Below, in pieces: positions 24,447 through 40,113 of a stretch of 64,000 bases of DNA (within the stretch, counting starts at the first letter, position 1; each line of letters begins with the position of its first letter). Below the pieces are notes generated by a model. It searched no databases and had not been told where the DNA came from. It worked only from the letters and a program-made list of their open reading frames with translations. A program made the translations under genes and the position numbers. The DNA comes from Diphasiastrum complanatum (taxonomy: Eukaryota > Streptophyta > Lycopodiopsida > Lycopodiales > Lycopodiaceae). Where the stretch lies: positions 19,605,783-19,669,782 of the forward strand of contig CM055109.1 of assembly GCA_029204225.1 (NCBI GenBank). The letters run 5' to 3'.

Positions 24447-25123
24447 ATCCTAGTGTATGAGTTCAAGAAAATGAGATGAGTTTGTGATGGTGGAGTTAGG
24501 AAACACCTTCTTATGTGCCTTGGATAAAGCACATGCTTCACAAACCTTGTCTTCCTTCCCAATAGACCTTGGTAGGCCTAAATCATACTCCTCCTTGATC
24601 ATAGCCTCCATGGAACCCGAGTTGACATGTCCAAGTCTTTTGTGCCATAAAGTGAAGGTAGATATCTTGCTCTTCTCGGCCAACATGACAAGCATCCACA
24701 AATGCATCCAACTTATAAAGTTTGCCAAGTCTAGTGCCCTTAGCCACTATCTTACCCTTATTCTTGATGAAACATTCATTTGCAGCAAAATCAACATTGA
24801 AATCATTGTCTACCATTTCGCCAACACGTAGTAGATTCTTTGTTATTGTAAGTGTGTACAAAACACCTATGTTGATCTTTTTGGAAGATCCTAAGCAAAG
24901 GAGAATGATACATCTTACAAGCTTCATCATTTGTTGTATAGATAGATTTTATAGGTCCATCATAAGATAAGAGAGAAGAGAAAAACTCCCTTTTGCTAGT
25001 CATGTGTGAACTAGCACTCGAATCGATCCACCAAGGATCTTCTCCTTTGAAGCTTGTTGAAGAAAATATGGACATCATGAGGGAGTCCTGATGTGAACTC
25101 TCCTCCTCCTCCCGTTTTCTCAT
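24447..25123 (-). pseudogene. Copia C5 protease and pre-integrase domain
   Basis: The protease motif reads WWIDSSASSHM, so the conserved Gly of D-S-G is Ser, which should inactivate it. ENCFIKNKGKIVAKGTRLGKLYKL and the pre-integrase LWHKRLGHVNSGSM with CEACALSKAHKK follow. Two frameshifts occur (about 24930 and 24730). Gag and the 5' LTR are absent; at 25124 the sequence leaves the element. Confidence 0.88.
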
Positions 25124-28669
<3,546 letters not shown>

Positions 28670-28686
28670 CCCCCGCACCTTTAAAT

Positions 28687-29487
28687 TTGTGAAGGTTTCA
28701 CATATGTGAAGATATGCCCAACACTCACAATGATCTTCTAAGGTAATTTGTGATTGCACATAGATTGCATCCTACAATCTTTTGAGATTGATTCTAAGGC
28801 AAGAGCACAATTTTATGCATAATGAATCCACATTCAATTGGCACTCAAATCAATCAAGTAAATGGAAAAACTAAGTTTCCAACTTGTTGTTAGAGAGAGA
28901 AAAACAACCTACACTCAGGTAGAGAGATAAAGTGAGTGAGCCCTCGAGTAGAGAGAAAATATGAGAAAAACAATGTGTATCACATAGATTGCTTCACAAA
29001 AACTTGTATGTACAATAAGAGAGCACTTCCATATAGGGGTAGCTCGAGATCTAGCATGAGGAATTCTTGAGAATGATTGGACCCCATTGATTGGCTTTCT
29101 ACATCATGATTGGACCCTAGATTTGCACCTCTCATCATGATAGGACCTTATGATTTTCACATCACAATTTGATTGGGCCTCATGATGTGCACACTAGACA
29201 CGATTGGTCCACATTTAATGCACTTCTCAAAGTGATTGGCCTTGCGATCTATGCCTCTAAATGTGATTGGGCCAAATAGATGCATTTCAATCCTAGCATC
29301 ATGTGACAATGTGACTGTCTCACTAGATCTCAAGTTTGAGGCCTATTCACTATTCAAAATCAGGATAAATGAACTAAAATGATTAGGTCTACCCTCCACA
29401 CGTGGGAACATGCTCCACATTGTATGAGATTTACATATGTACATGAAAGTATATACTAATCAACCTAGATTTTGCAAAATCTTCACA
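28687..29487 (-). repeat. 3' LTR of copia C6, far edge uncertain
   Basis: The minus strand has a purine tract (TTTCGAGGAG) then TGTGAAGATTTTGC at 29487, similar to the C4 LTR start TGTGAAGAATTGCC. The far end is placed at TGTGAAGG near 28687 but is not supported by a second copy. Confidence 0.5.
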
Positions 29488-30500
29488 CTCCTCGAAACTC
29501 AGCTTGATTACTATGCTAGTTTCCTCCAAAACTTAAGTAGCTAAGAATAGCTTCTCAAGTAGATCCTTTGGCATGAAATTGATGAGAAAACCAGCCAATA
29601 AGTCTTGAATTGTAGCAGCATCACCATAGCCATGACAAGGCTTCTTTGAATGAGAACCATCTCCAAGCATCTTGATAAGTTTTCTACCACTTGAGCACTT
29701 TTTCCATTGGTTTGTTCCATCCTTGAAGCATATGGTTGATCCAAAGGCTCCTCATCCTTGAAAATAGCTAAAAATCCATAAGGAATCAAGAGTCCTTGAC
29801 TCAAAAGGATCACAAAGATCCATCGTCATAGATCCTGAGAATTAGACACAAGATTGGCAAGAATGCTAAAATAACAAAGTGTTTGCATCATGTCTTAATG
29901 CTTGGACTCCATACTATACTCAGATCTCATGAGACTTAATACTTCATTATGGAGATAAGTTTCCTTAGAGGATGATTGACTTACTCTCATAAAGAGTTTA
30001 CAATTTGCCTCAATACATGAAAAAAGACAACTGTTCACACTATGAGTGAACAAATCACTCTTTCTCTTGCAAAACTCAAGAGCATACATTTGATGACATA
30101 ACCATTTGCTTTCTAATTGATCTAAAATAAATTTCAAACCAATAAGAACATCAACTATTTTCTCAAGAGACACCATACTCAACTAGTATGACTTTACTCC
30201 AATTTTGAGATGCAAGAGTCTCACTAAAGCAAATTGATTCATCAAATGACATAAGAGAAACAAGCATGAGATGTATACCACTTGAAATGTTCTCCTCTTT
30301 CGCTTGAAATGTGAGCCACATAGGCCATCCATGTCTCTTGAGATTCTTCTTGGAATCTTAACTTGAGAAGAAGGACTCTCCTCCTCAATCCTTGGCACAC
30401 TTGAACCTTGAGATGGCTCCTCAAGATCATCTTCTTGGTGCTCCTCCTTGATCCTCGAAGTCTCCTTGACATCACCACCATTTGCAACACTTTCATCTTC
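29488..30500 (-). pseudogene. Copia C6 linker, RT start and aberrant tail
   Basis: From 30500 leftward the minus strand reads as the copia linker (PRIEEESPSSQVKIPRR), then an RT start (ALMSFDESICFSETLASQNWSK). It then runs into sequence with no RT motifs (KSDLFTHS, LFSCIEANCKL, QSSSKETYL) up to the purine tract at 29488. The same tail, diverged, occurs in C9 at 49440-50120. No catalytic RT, RNase H or integrase is present. Frames are broken near 29815, 29890 and 30183. Confidence 0.6.
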
Positions 30501-30955
30501 TACTGCTAGTTGAAGTTACCTATTGGTAATAGGATCAACTATTTGCAGAACAAAACTTGTTTCTAAGAGGGAGCAAGACCTACATCAATCAAAAGGAGGA
30601 CCTCTAAAGGGACAACATTCAGAAAATCTGATGTGCTTATTACTAGTAAGTGGAACATGAAGGTGCACAACTAGATTTAGATTTTCTATGAAGATAATAG
30701 TATTCCTATGAGGGGGCTGTAGTATTTTTTGAGCCAAAAACTTTGACTGGAAAGTTAAATCTCAAACATGGTCATTGCCCAACCTTTATTTTGTTGCAAA
30801 TCATGTTTCACAAAGTTTCCAAAATTCACATATTCTCCACTCATGGCTAAGTTTTGAGACTCCCAATGGACATCCACTCTCCTTCATCCACCCATTCTCT
30901 ACTTATGGCTAAGTTTTGAGAGGCTAGTAGACCTCCATTTTTTTCATTCACTCGT
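30501..30955. other. Spacer, perhaps decayed copia C6 body
   Basis: No readable frame. A short minus-strand stretch (CCPFRGPPF) is not convincing as integrase. Confidence 0.35.
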
Positions 30956-30997
30956 CCCCCCCCCCCCCCCCCCCCCCCCCCCCTCTCTCTCTCTCTC
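30956..30997. repeat. (C)28(TC)7 SSR
   Basis: A run of 28 C followed by TC repeats. Homopolymers of this length are prone to assembly error. Confidence 0.97.
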
Positions 30998-31009
30998 AAT
31001 TGCATTCCC

Positions 31010-31137
31010 TTATGTTGACTCTCACTCTCACATGTTCCCTTTTTTATCTCTCACTCTCACTCACTCTTTTATTGTTCATTATTTAAAAAAAATAATAAAC
31101 CAACAAGATAAGAGATCATGTGAGAGTGAAAGTTAAC

Positions 31138-31140
<3 letters not shown>
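31010..31140. repeat. Foldback element tipped by microsatellites
   Basis: TATGTTGACTCTCACTCTC at 31010 onward is complementary, with few mismatches, to 31113-31140. The centre TTATTGTTCATTATTT..AATAATAA can also pair. Outside the arms lie TC repeats on the left and GA repeats on the right, which extend the complementarity. This has the size of a small MITE-like foldback, but no target duplication was identified. Confidence 0.6.

Positions 31141-31141
<1 letters not shown>

Positions 31142-31217
<76 letters not shown>
31142..31217. repeat. (GA)38 microsatellite
   Basis: A pure 76-bp GA array, complementary to the TC tract at 30984-30997 across the foldback. Confidence 0.98.
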
Positions 31218-31219
<2 letters not shown>

Positions 31220-33055
31220 ATAATATGTTTATTAACATCCACAAAAGCCAATATAGCTTATGGGACCAAAATCAGGCACAATATTCATGTTTTAAAATCC
31301 AATAAAATAATGCAAAGACTACTCCAAGATCATATATAGATCTTTGTATGGCTTAAAATAGCTTTATGCAAATTATGAGCTTCCAGCAAAAAACTACTGA
31401 GCAAACTAATATCAACTAGCCTCTCAAACTTTAGGCATAAGTAGAAAATGGGTGAATTTTGGGACTCTTGTAAAACATAATTTGCAACAAAAAAAAGTGC
31501 GATGACCATCACTTGGAATGCAACTCATTGCTTGGAGGTTTTGATTTGAAAAACAATAGATTTCTTATGAGATGAGCCATTTTGAGACCGTTATGAAGAT
31601 TATATTCAAGCCTTATTATGAGATGAGCATTTTCAAATTTATAGAAGTTTTTTAGATAGCTAGAAAACCTCCACACACATTTTTACTTTTGTTTATTTTG
31701 TTTTACTTGGCCTACCCCTTGTGCATAATATGTATACTTGTTTGTAGAATACTAAGATGTAGTAAGTTGGCAAAGACTCTTTATAAATTTACACTTCAAG
31801 AACCAAGACTTTAGCAAACAAATTGTGTCTTAATTTGTGGTATAACCTGAAAACAGCACATTGGTGTGCAAATTTTGTTGACATCTTCAACATGGTAAAA
31901 GAAATGGCTGGTAGTTAGGATGCTACTCAAGATGAGCTTTGCACGTGCATCCACATGTTTACATAGAGACAATGTGAAATTCCTTGTATGCTAAAAACAT
32001 TTTAGAGAAATTGCTTTTTGTCAAAGTTGATTATTGAAATGAAAAGTATCCAAATAAACCTTTTCTCTTTAAGAAGATATTCAAAGTAATTTTGGTAGGA
32101 TCACTCTAGTTGTTTTCTTCTAATTACATCTCTTTTGACATGTAATTGAAATTTTAGCCATCAAAATCAAACTATGAGTAATATTTATTAGGTCACATTT
32201 TTGTATCTCAATTACTTGTCGTGGGCTTTCTACATGTAATTACATGTTTAGATAAAGATGATGTGACATTCTTCCCACACCACAAACTGCCAAACTTGCT
32301 AGTTGCAATGCAATGTGTCATAGTCAATTCCTCTTTTTGGAGATATTCTTTAGTGCATTGCCAATGTGTAAGATGCACGTTTGCCTTCAAATACTAATGG
32401 TATCAAACGTGACATGTCTAGCTAGTAGATGGGTGTATTTCATGAATTCTCATAGCAAAAACTCTACACATTGTGTTCATGATTGAACCAGTCTCCCTTT
32501 TGTAATTACTCTTCGTAATCAAGTTTGATCCATGTGTAGGTATTTTCAAGTCATATTTTTATTGATGAAAAAAGATACCTGCACCCAATATGGTAAAGTG
32601 TAAAGTGAATTATTAAAGTCCAACTTACATTCAATGAATTGTCAAAGTATCTAAAAAGTATAGCAAGACCTCCAAAAAGTAACTGTATAAAAATCAAGTT
32701 GCCACTAGGAGTTTGAGGGATCTTTTTTTTATGTCAAAAAATGCGTTTTTGTTGTCTCTATTGTGTATAAGAGCAAAAGAATATGATTTGTGATGCTGAC
32801 AACATGGATATTTTGAAACATGAAAATATCATCTACATGGTCTAAAAGATGACATCATCGTTAAATAAGTTATTCAATAATGACAAAATGGATGTATCAA
32901 AGTAGGTTTATTTGAGGTATATTGTCTCCTATGTCTACTTTTTGCTAAACATCATGAGTTGAACATCTTTGTTCTCATAGGACTAAATGCAATTGAGCAT
33001 AAACAATATCATAGTATCATGTTGCAAGTTTGAAAACAACAACAACAAAAGATAT

Positions 33056-33095
33056 TAAATCAAGAGTGGTGTGGCTAAATCAAGAGTGGTGTGGC
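33056..33095. repeat. 20-bp perfect tandem duplication
   Basis: TAAATCAAGAGTGGTGTGGC occurs twice head to tail. Confidence 0.95.
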
Positions 33096-34047
33096 TAATA
33101 CCTACTTAAGCTACTGACTACAATTTAAGACAATTTTGAAAATGTCTATTGAATGATGTAATGAAAGATGGGAGATGATATTAAGGCAATTTGACTCCTT
33201 ACACTTAACCAAAGAGTGATGTTACCATCAACAATAATGAAAGCAATGTTCTGATGGGCCATGTCTCTCATACACCTCCATCAAATTTTTGCCTCGCTCA
33301 AACACTAAATGAAACTTAGTCTATTGTCCCTCATTTTGCATAGCTTTTTGAGTAGACTAGTTTCTTATCGGATTCATAGTTTCATGAGTTTCTTTAGCTC
33401 ATTTGTAGGTCATGGATAGGTTGTTCTCCTGGTTTCACTCTTATAAATATGATTGAGAGAGTTGGAATACACAATGCTTTTTGTCATTATCAACTCATGG
33501 CATCACAAAGAATTGAACTTGAATGAGCATACACCAGCTCACCATGTTTGTAGTACACAATTAGAGCTTTGGACATAAAATAACTCTTAAGAAAAACCCA
33601 CACAATGAGGTGATTGAAATCGAAACAACAAAGAATCATATTAAGGTTTGATGCCTTCTCCACCTGTCTCAATTGGATTACTTAATTTGCAATCTAACTT
33701 TGCATGAATGTCTTCTAAGGTAACAAATACATGGTTTGAAAACTAGCTCACATTTAGACTAGAGTGAAAGTGAAAGAAACTAATTATCAACTGCTATTTT
33801 ATTTTCAGTTTCATTTTTGAATTTTTATTTTTTTTATATAAATATCTATCCCCAAAATATCATCAAGAATACGATTGTGATTGCTATTGGAAGTCACTTA
33901 ATATATTTTTTGATGAAACATATTGAAACGAATTTGTTACTCGTTTACTCTAGTAGGGATGTTGAAGTAGTATTGATCTTTCATTCTTATAATTTGTAAT
34001 AATAATGTAATAAAGTACTCAATGTAGAATTCTTTTGTTAAGAATAT

Positions 34048-34361
34048 CACATGTATTGCAATTTAAATATGATCAAAGTCTTTTTATTTCTATATTGTTT
34101 AAAAAATGTTCTGTAGTTTTGCCATGAATATTTTTATACCTAGTAACTCTTACAAATAGCTCAAAAAAATTCTTTTAACTTTAGCAAATCTTTTTGAGTT
34201 CTAAAAACTGGAAGATAAATGTGCTCACATGTATTGTAATTCAAATATGAACAAATTCTTTTATATTTCTATATTGCCTGAAAAATGTTTTGAAGTTTTG
34301 TAGCTCAAAAAAAATCTTTCAACTTTAGGAAATCTTTTTGAGTTCCAAAAACTGGAAGATA
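34048..34361. repeat. Diverged tandem duplication, about 178 bp
   Basis: 34048-34225 and 34226-34361 share CACATGTATTG.AATT, TTTCTATATTG, AGCTCAAAAAAA, CAAATCTTTTTGAGTTC-type words and AAAAACTGGAAGATAAATG. The second copy has a deletion of about 40 bp. Confidence 0.85.
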
Positions 34362-34380
34362 AATGACACATTTATCTTCC
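34354..34380. repeat. Perfect 12-bp inverted repeat
   Basis: GGAAGATAAATG-ACA-CATTTATCTTCC, a perfect short hairpin at the end of the tandem duplication. Confidence 0.9.
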
Positions 34381-35304
34381 AATGTTGTATATTCAAACTC
34401 TTTTCAACTTGTTTTTTTGATGTGAACAAAGATGCCATTATATTCAAGATGCCCATAATTTCTCGAACCACTCTCTATCATTTGCTCTAATATTATGCAT
34501 TTTTCTAGTTTTATCCATAACTTAATCACTCTAAAGCAATCACAAAGTATTCTCAACTTCTAGACAAGTAAAAACTATATTTAATAACTTAAACAATTTT
34601 ATATTTCAAAATCATAGTTTAGACTCTCCAATCAAGTGTTTTCTAATAATAATAATAATAATAAATTTTTTTACCAACTAGAAAAGACTCATAAAAAAAT
34701 AGTAGTGTAAGAACTATTGTAGGCTGTCAGCTCCATAGGCTTTACAAACCTAGATGTAGATTTGTAGGAGTTGTTTGAGATCTACCTTCCTATCAAACCA
34801 TGGTAGGTCAATATTAGAAAAATCTCAAATGGTGTGAGGGAGAAGTGTCTTGAGATCATTCGTTGTTGACAAATCTCAATGATCCAACACAAATAGCCTC
34901 CTACCATACCTTAAGTGCATATACCAAGATGGATTTTGAAATAATTTTTGAGTGTTTCACTTTTTAGGTTTTTCAATGTTTTTACAAATCTTTCTTGATG
35001 GAGATAAGTGGATTTAAACAAAAAGAAAAAGATCATTAAAAAAATGACAGAGCAAGGTGGTGTGATGATAATCATTTAGATCAAACTAACTATACCATTT
35101 TCATATTTTCTTTTATGGCAAATAACAGACAGACATGAGTAATCACAATTTTACTTGTTGAGACTAGAAATGATGATTAGAGACCAAAGGGTGAGTAAGA
35201 ATGATTTAAGTGTGAGTAATTTTGTGAGTACTATGGCAAGTAAAGACACAAGTCATCAATTCAACTCACTGAGATATCCTCTAATAGATCTGATGATGTA
35301 CTTA

Positions 35305-36099
35305 GTAACAAAATTTCCAGAAATCACACGTATGGGGAATGTCCACAAGTATGATTGATCTTGATTAAGATTTGTGATTAGCACAGTAACCTGATTCTAG
35401 ATTGTTTAGCAAGATCTAGTTTAGAAGAAATGGCTTAACCACAATCTAGCATGCTAAGCATTAGATTATGATAGCAATGAATCAAAGAATGAACAAAAGT
35501 ACAAGATTTTAGTGTATTAGCATTAGCTTCAACACGAGTTAGAGAGAGAAAACTAGAGAGATAACAAGCAAAATAGTTTAGATCCAAAATGGCATGAGGC
35601 AGCTACAAAACTTTGGTTCTTCATCATAGATTGTGAGGAGAGCTACACATATTTATGGAGTTTGAGGTAGCTCGAGGTAGAACCACATCTATCCATTCCA
35701 AAATGAAAACTAAAGTGGCATCTAGAGTCTATGTGACATTTGTCACTTGCCATGCCTGAAATTCTACAAACTTTTTACAAGTGTACTAGTTCTAACTAAC
35801 AAAGTACAAATCATCATGCATGTGTCCATTATACTTTGTGCATGCCTTGCATGTCACTATGGATCACTTACAAGTAATGCATGTGAATTGCCATGAGTTT
35901 CTACAAGCATAATCATGCTAATTCTATGTCTACAAACTATATGCAAGTTGCATTTATCAAAATAGATAATACATAACCATGTAGCTCGAGTTCTATGTAG
36001 GCCAAACTTGGCATTTTGCATTAATGAGCTACATACTTGCATGGTACAACATTTGTAGCAAGCCAAAAAATCAATATGGATTGTTTTTCAATTTTAACA
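35305..36099 (-). repeat. 3' LTR of copia C7
   Basis: On the minus strand it follows a purine tract (TTTTTAGGAGGAG) and starts TGTTAAAATTG at 36099. Its body matches the C9 LTR at 48508-49357 (GTCCACAAG.ATGA, GATTCTAGATTGTT.A.CAAGATCTAG, CAATCTAGCATGCTAA). The left end is mutated relative to TGTTGAAAATTCC and placed near 35305. Confidence 0.75.
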
Positions 36100-36116
36100 C
36101 TCCTCCTAAAAATGAT

Positions 36117-36653
36117 CTATATTGATTTGAACATAGATCTTGGTATAACTCCAAGGTTGGCTCTATGCTTGATGAAGGAACTTTTGCTCAAAGGTTTGGT
36201 GAGCATATCAGCAATGCAAGATGATGTGTCGATGTGCTCCAAATTGATTTCCCCTCCAATGAGCTTCTCTCTCACGAAGTGATGTGCAACTTCGATTTGC
36301 TTGTTCCTTGCATGGAATATCGGGTTGTTGGCAAGGGCTTGGGCTGAAATGTTGTCACACATGATCATAGGTAGATCCTCTTCCAAGATTATCTTTAGTT
36401 CCACTAGTAACCTCTTGGTTCAAAGCACTTCCTTTGTTGTTGTAGTGAGTGCCTTGTACTCAGCTTCACATGATGAGTGATACAATATCTTGCCTTTTGG
36501 AAAGCCAAGATATCAAGTTTCCTCCAAGATATATGACATAAGCACTTGTAGATTTTCGATCTGCTCTATCACTTGCAAAATCCGAGTCAAAATAACCAAT
36601 AATAGAAAGATCTTCACTTTTATACAATAAACCAAAATCAAAAGTTGAAGATA
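36117..36653 (-). pseudogene. Copia C7 RNase H, original orientation
   Basis: The minus strand reads FDFGLLYKSEDLSIIGYFDSDFASDRADRKSTSAYV, then SEYKALTTTTKE, then VELKIILEEDLPMIMCDN, then NPIFHARNKQIEVAHHFVREK, ending CIADMLTKPLSKSSFIKHR. This is the C-terminal RNase H of a copia polyprotein, next to its 3' LTR. It begins abruptly at about 36653, exactly where the inverted block starts. One or two stops are present. Confidence 0.88.
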
Positions 36654-36654
36654 T

Positions 36655-38774
36655 ATATCAAGCACAGGCTGAAATTCTTAAGTACAAGAAAAGAGCTAGA
36701 ATGGCTCTACATTTCATTAAGATGAATGTATCTAATGAAATTTTGAGAGAGATAGTGCCATTGCAAAGTCACACAGAAAGCCATATCAAAAGTCTTTTAT
36801 AAAGACTACTCATCATTTGGAGCTTATACACTCAGATGTACATTTTTCCTCTTCTAAAAGTATTGGTGGTGCAACATGTTTTGTCACCTTTACTGATGAC
36901 TTTACCAGATATACCTGGTTATATCTACTTTCTTCAAAGGCAATGGTTTTTTATCACTTCCTAATCTTCAAAGCTTATGTTGAGAAACAGTTTTCTTTTA
37001 AAGTTAAAGCTTTAAGATGTGATGGAGGAGGTGAATACATCTCCAACAAGTTTCATGAATACTGTGAAGGTGAAGGAGTAAAGAGAGAGTTTTCTTGTGC
37101 TTATTCTCCATCTCAAAATGGAGTAGCTAGCTGAGACGAAAAACAGATCTTTATGTGAATGTGCTAAAGCAATTCGAGTAGCAGCTTCTTTGCCTATTGA
37201 TTATTGGAGTGAAGCTATAAATTGTGCAAACTATTTGTGCAATAGATTACCTCACAATGCACTTGCTGGAAAATCACCTTTTGAAGTCTTGTTTAAGAAG
37301 AAATCTAAGGTAGATCACCCGAGTTTTTGGTTGTGCTTGCTTTGTTAATATGCCCTTGGAAACAAGGAAAAGAGATGATCCTAATTCTATTAAAGGGATC
37401 ATGGTTGGATATGCATCCAACAAGAAAGCTTACAGAATCTATGTTCCCTCTACCTCAACTACAATTGAGAGTAGGGATGTTATATTCCATGAAGATCAAA
37501 AATACATTCTTGAGGAGGCCAAGTTCAAAGATTCTCACAAAGATACTCCAATCATCACCCTTGAAGATTATCATGGAGAGATGGGGCCGAGAATTGAGGA
37601 GGAGTCACCTCGAATCTTTTCACCAAGGAGATCTCAAAGAGAAAGATCCGAGCCTAGAAGGCTTACCTATGAAGATAGAGGCAAGCAAGTGGAAATCAAC
37701 TCCACTAATTATGCCTTTTTTTATTTCTCATGAGGAGCCGAAGGATGTATATGATGCACTCAACTCAAAGGAATGGCACCTTGCCATGAAGGAGGAATAT
37801 GAAGCTTTGATGGCCAATAAGACATGGGAGCTTGTGGATCTTCCATCCAACAAGCACATCATTGGGTGCAAGTGGGTTTTTCGAGTCAAGTATAATCAAG
37901 ATGGCACAATCAACAAGTAGAAGACTAGGCTTTGTGCTAAAGGTTTTGCTCAAGTTTATGGACTTGATTATGAGGTGACATTTGCCCCAGTTGCAAAGAT
38001 GGTATCAATTAGAATCATAATTTCTCTTGCTTGTTTTTTCAATTGGCAAGTTCTTCAACTAGATGTCTCTAATGCATTTCTAAATGGGTATCTAGAAGAA
38101 GAGATTTATATGAATCAGCCTATTGGGTTTATCCATGATAAAGAAAAAGTTTGCTTGCTCTTCAAAAGTTTATATGGATTGAAGCAAGCTCCAAGGTCAT
38201 GGTATTCTCGACTTAACACCTTTCTTGAGTCACTATGATTTAATCTTAGTAACTATGATCCTTCCTTATATGTCAAGTTTTTCGATAAAGATATTGTCAT
38301 TCTTCTTATTTATGTTTATGATATCATTTTGACAGGAAGTAGTATCAAGTTAGTTGAGGTAACCAAGATTGCACTTGGAAAAGAGTTCAAGATGCAAGAT
38401 CTTGGAAAAATTTACTATATTCTAGGATTAGATATTGACTTTCTTAACGATGAAAAATTTACTATATTCTAGGATTAGATATTGACTTTCTTAACGATAA
38501 TGCTTTTGTATGTCAATCCAAGTATGCTCTTTCAATGTTAAAAAAGTTCAATATGTTGAATTGTAAGAGTATAGAAACACCTATGGAGCAAAATGTAAAG
38601 GATTCTAACAATGGTGATGAAAGATCCTTCGTGGACATCACACTTTTTAGAAGTCTTATAGGCTCCTTAATTTGGCTCACAATAACTAGACCTGACATAA
38701 GCTTTAGTGTTCATAAGTTGAGCCAGGCTATGCAAAATCCTACTATCTATCATTGGAAAATGGCCAAGAGAGTG
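36655..38774 (+). pseudogene. Copia C7 inverted block: Gag piece, integrase, RT
   Basis: On the plus strand this block reads Gag (AEILKYKKRARMALHFIKMNVS), then by internal deletion the pre-integrase end and integrase core (LIHSDVHFSS, ALRCDGGGEYIS, SPSQNGVA with a frameshift). GYASNKKAYRIYVPS and RT (IIGCKWVFRVK, LDVSNAFLNG, SLYGLKQAPRSW) follow, ending ISFSVHKLSQ and KMAKRVL. The RT catalytic box is YVYD, so one Asp is lost. It starts where C7 Gag stops (38775) and ends where C7 RNase H begins (36653). It is best read as the middle of C7 turned around. Confidence 0.85.
38407..38500. repeat. 47-bp tandem duplication within RT
   Basis: TTTACTATATTCTAGGATTA starts at 38411 and again at 38458, period 47. 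As 47 is not a multiple of 3, it shifts the RT frame. Confidence 0.95.
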
Positions 38775-38913
38775 CTCCTCCTCAACACCAAGCACAATAT
38801 CCATAACATCCTGGAGTATCAAGATAGACTCCATTCTGAACTTCCAAATTGAGTAATTAGAAGTATTTAGTCTTTCACTGGCTTCTAGAAGATATCCTCC
38901 CTAAGATGCCATT
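38775..38913 (-). pseudogene. Copia C7 Gag N-terminus, original orientation
   Basis: An ATG at 38913 on the minus strand gives MAS (stop) GGYLLEASERLNTSNYSIWKFRMESILIL and VMDIVLGVEEEH. It matches the first 50 residues of C9 Gag, then breaks at the inverted block. The missing next residues are found at 36660 on the other strand. Confidence 0.85.
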
Positions 38914-39640
38914 TTAATGAAGACTTCTTAGTTATTGGACTGAGATATGTTTGAGCTTGTTGCAATTAGACTTAAAGTTGCTGCTCTCTTTCACTATAGG
39001 TATTTTCAAGGATGTACTACCCTCCTATGTGAAACACTTGGAACTGTATTTGAGATGACTCTCAAATATTCCACAAAACAAGTTATCTAGATCAGGCACA
39101 CAAAGTGGATTGAAACACTTTGGCTAGTTTGAATCCTACTTTTGGCACATGTGAAATGCTTCAAAAGAAAACACAATTGACTCTCAGAAGGCTCAAAAGG
39201 TGTTCATTACTTCAAACTCAGTCTTGATCTTCAGTTTCTTGTGTAGGATGCTCAAAACAATGGATTCAGAACAAAGCAAGATTGAATCAAATCAAAATGC
39301 TGTCACTCGGATTTTGGACCTATCCCTAACCTCTTTAAGAACTTATAACTCTTGCTAGACACATCAGATTGATTTGGTTTTAGTTTCTATGAAAAGCACA
39401 AATCATAATGATGCCTAGATTGTAGAGGTAATACATCTCTTTACTTTTCTTCTTCTTGTCTTTTCTTTTCCTAGGCGTCAATGACTCTAGTTTTTGGTTA
39501 TCTTAAATTTATCTAGACATAAATGGCTCTAGACCTTTTCTTCTTGAGATTGAACTTTTTCTAAGGGAGGTGAACAATGTATTAAATCTTCTATCTACAG
39601 ATCTTAATGATCTTTGTTTGTGATGTCTGGATCTAACACC
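38914..39640 (-). other. Copia C7 leader
   Basis: It aligns over about 480 bp with the C9 leader at 51840-52340 (CTGCTCTCTTTCACTATAG, CACAAAGTGGATTGA, CTACTTTTGGCACATGTGAA). The expected 5' LTR beyond it is replaced by the LTR of C8; no PBS is found. Confidence 0.7.
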
Positions 39641-39649
39641 CTTTTTTTA

Positions 39650-40100
39650 TTTATTATAAATCTTATGGATTTAGTTTCATAAACTAAGAGTGGAGAATAC
39701 TTGTGTTGATGATTAAGCCTAAATGTGATAAGGAAGATTTCAATTTTATTCATTATTGGATGGCAAATCCATCACATATTTATACATGAATGCCTCGGAT
39801 CTAAGCATTTAGAGATTCCTCTGATCCATCCAGGACCTAACCCTAATGTTCAACTTATTAGGTCATAAGATCCACCATAATTGGGGGTCGAGGTCTTGAT
39901 ATCCAAAACAATGTAAAAATTGCTATTTTTGCTCCTAGAGTCTCTCTAGCCTATCTATGCACAATTTGGCCTCATTCCAAAGGTGCCATTCCAAAGCTAG
40001 ATTAGGTATATGACTTAGAAAGAGTATCCTATGCTTTTGGCATGTGTGACATCCCACAATTACAAGTGGAAAAATCAAACTAGCTTGTGTAATTTTAATA
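39650..40100 (-). repeat. 3' LTR of copia C8, left edge uncertain
   Basis: The minus strand has purine tract GTGAGGAGGAG followed by TATTAAAATTAC at 40100, a mutated TG start. The RNase H C-terminus lies directly upstream. The interior resembles the C5 LTR fragment. The left limit is placed where C7 leader similarity ends. Confidence 0.5.
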
Positions 40101-40113
40101 CTCCTCCTCACAA

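Larger units (their letters stand above)
31218..35304. other. Gene-free AT-rich stretch
   Basis: None of the short frames matches a known family. Local structures are listed separately (33056, 34048, 34354). An AAT run sits near 34647. Confidence 0.5.

Noticed and set aside
36655-38774. Separate copia element inserted in C7
   Set aside because: No LTR, PBS or PPT at either end, and both joints continue the C7 protein order; inversion is simpler.
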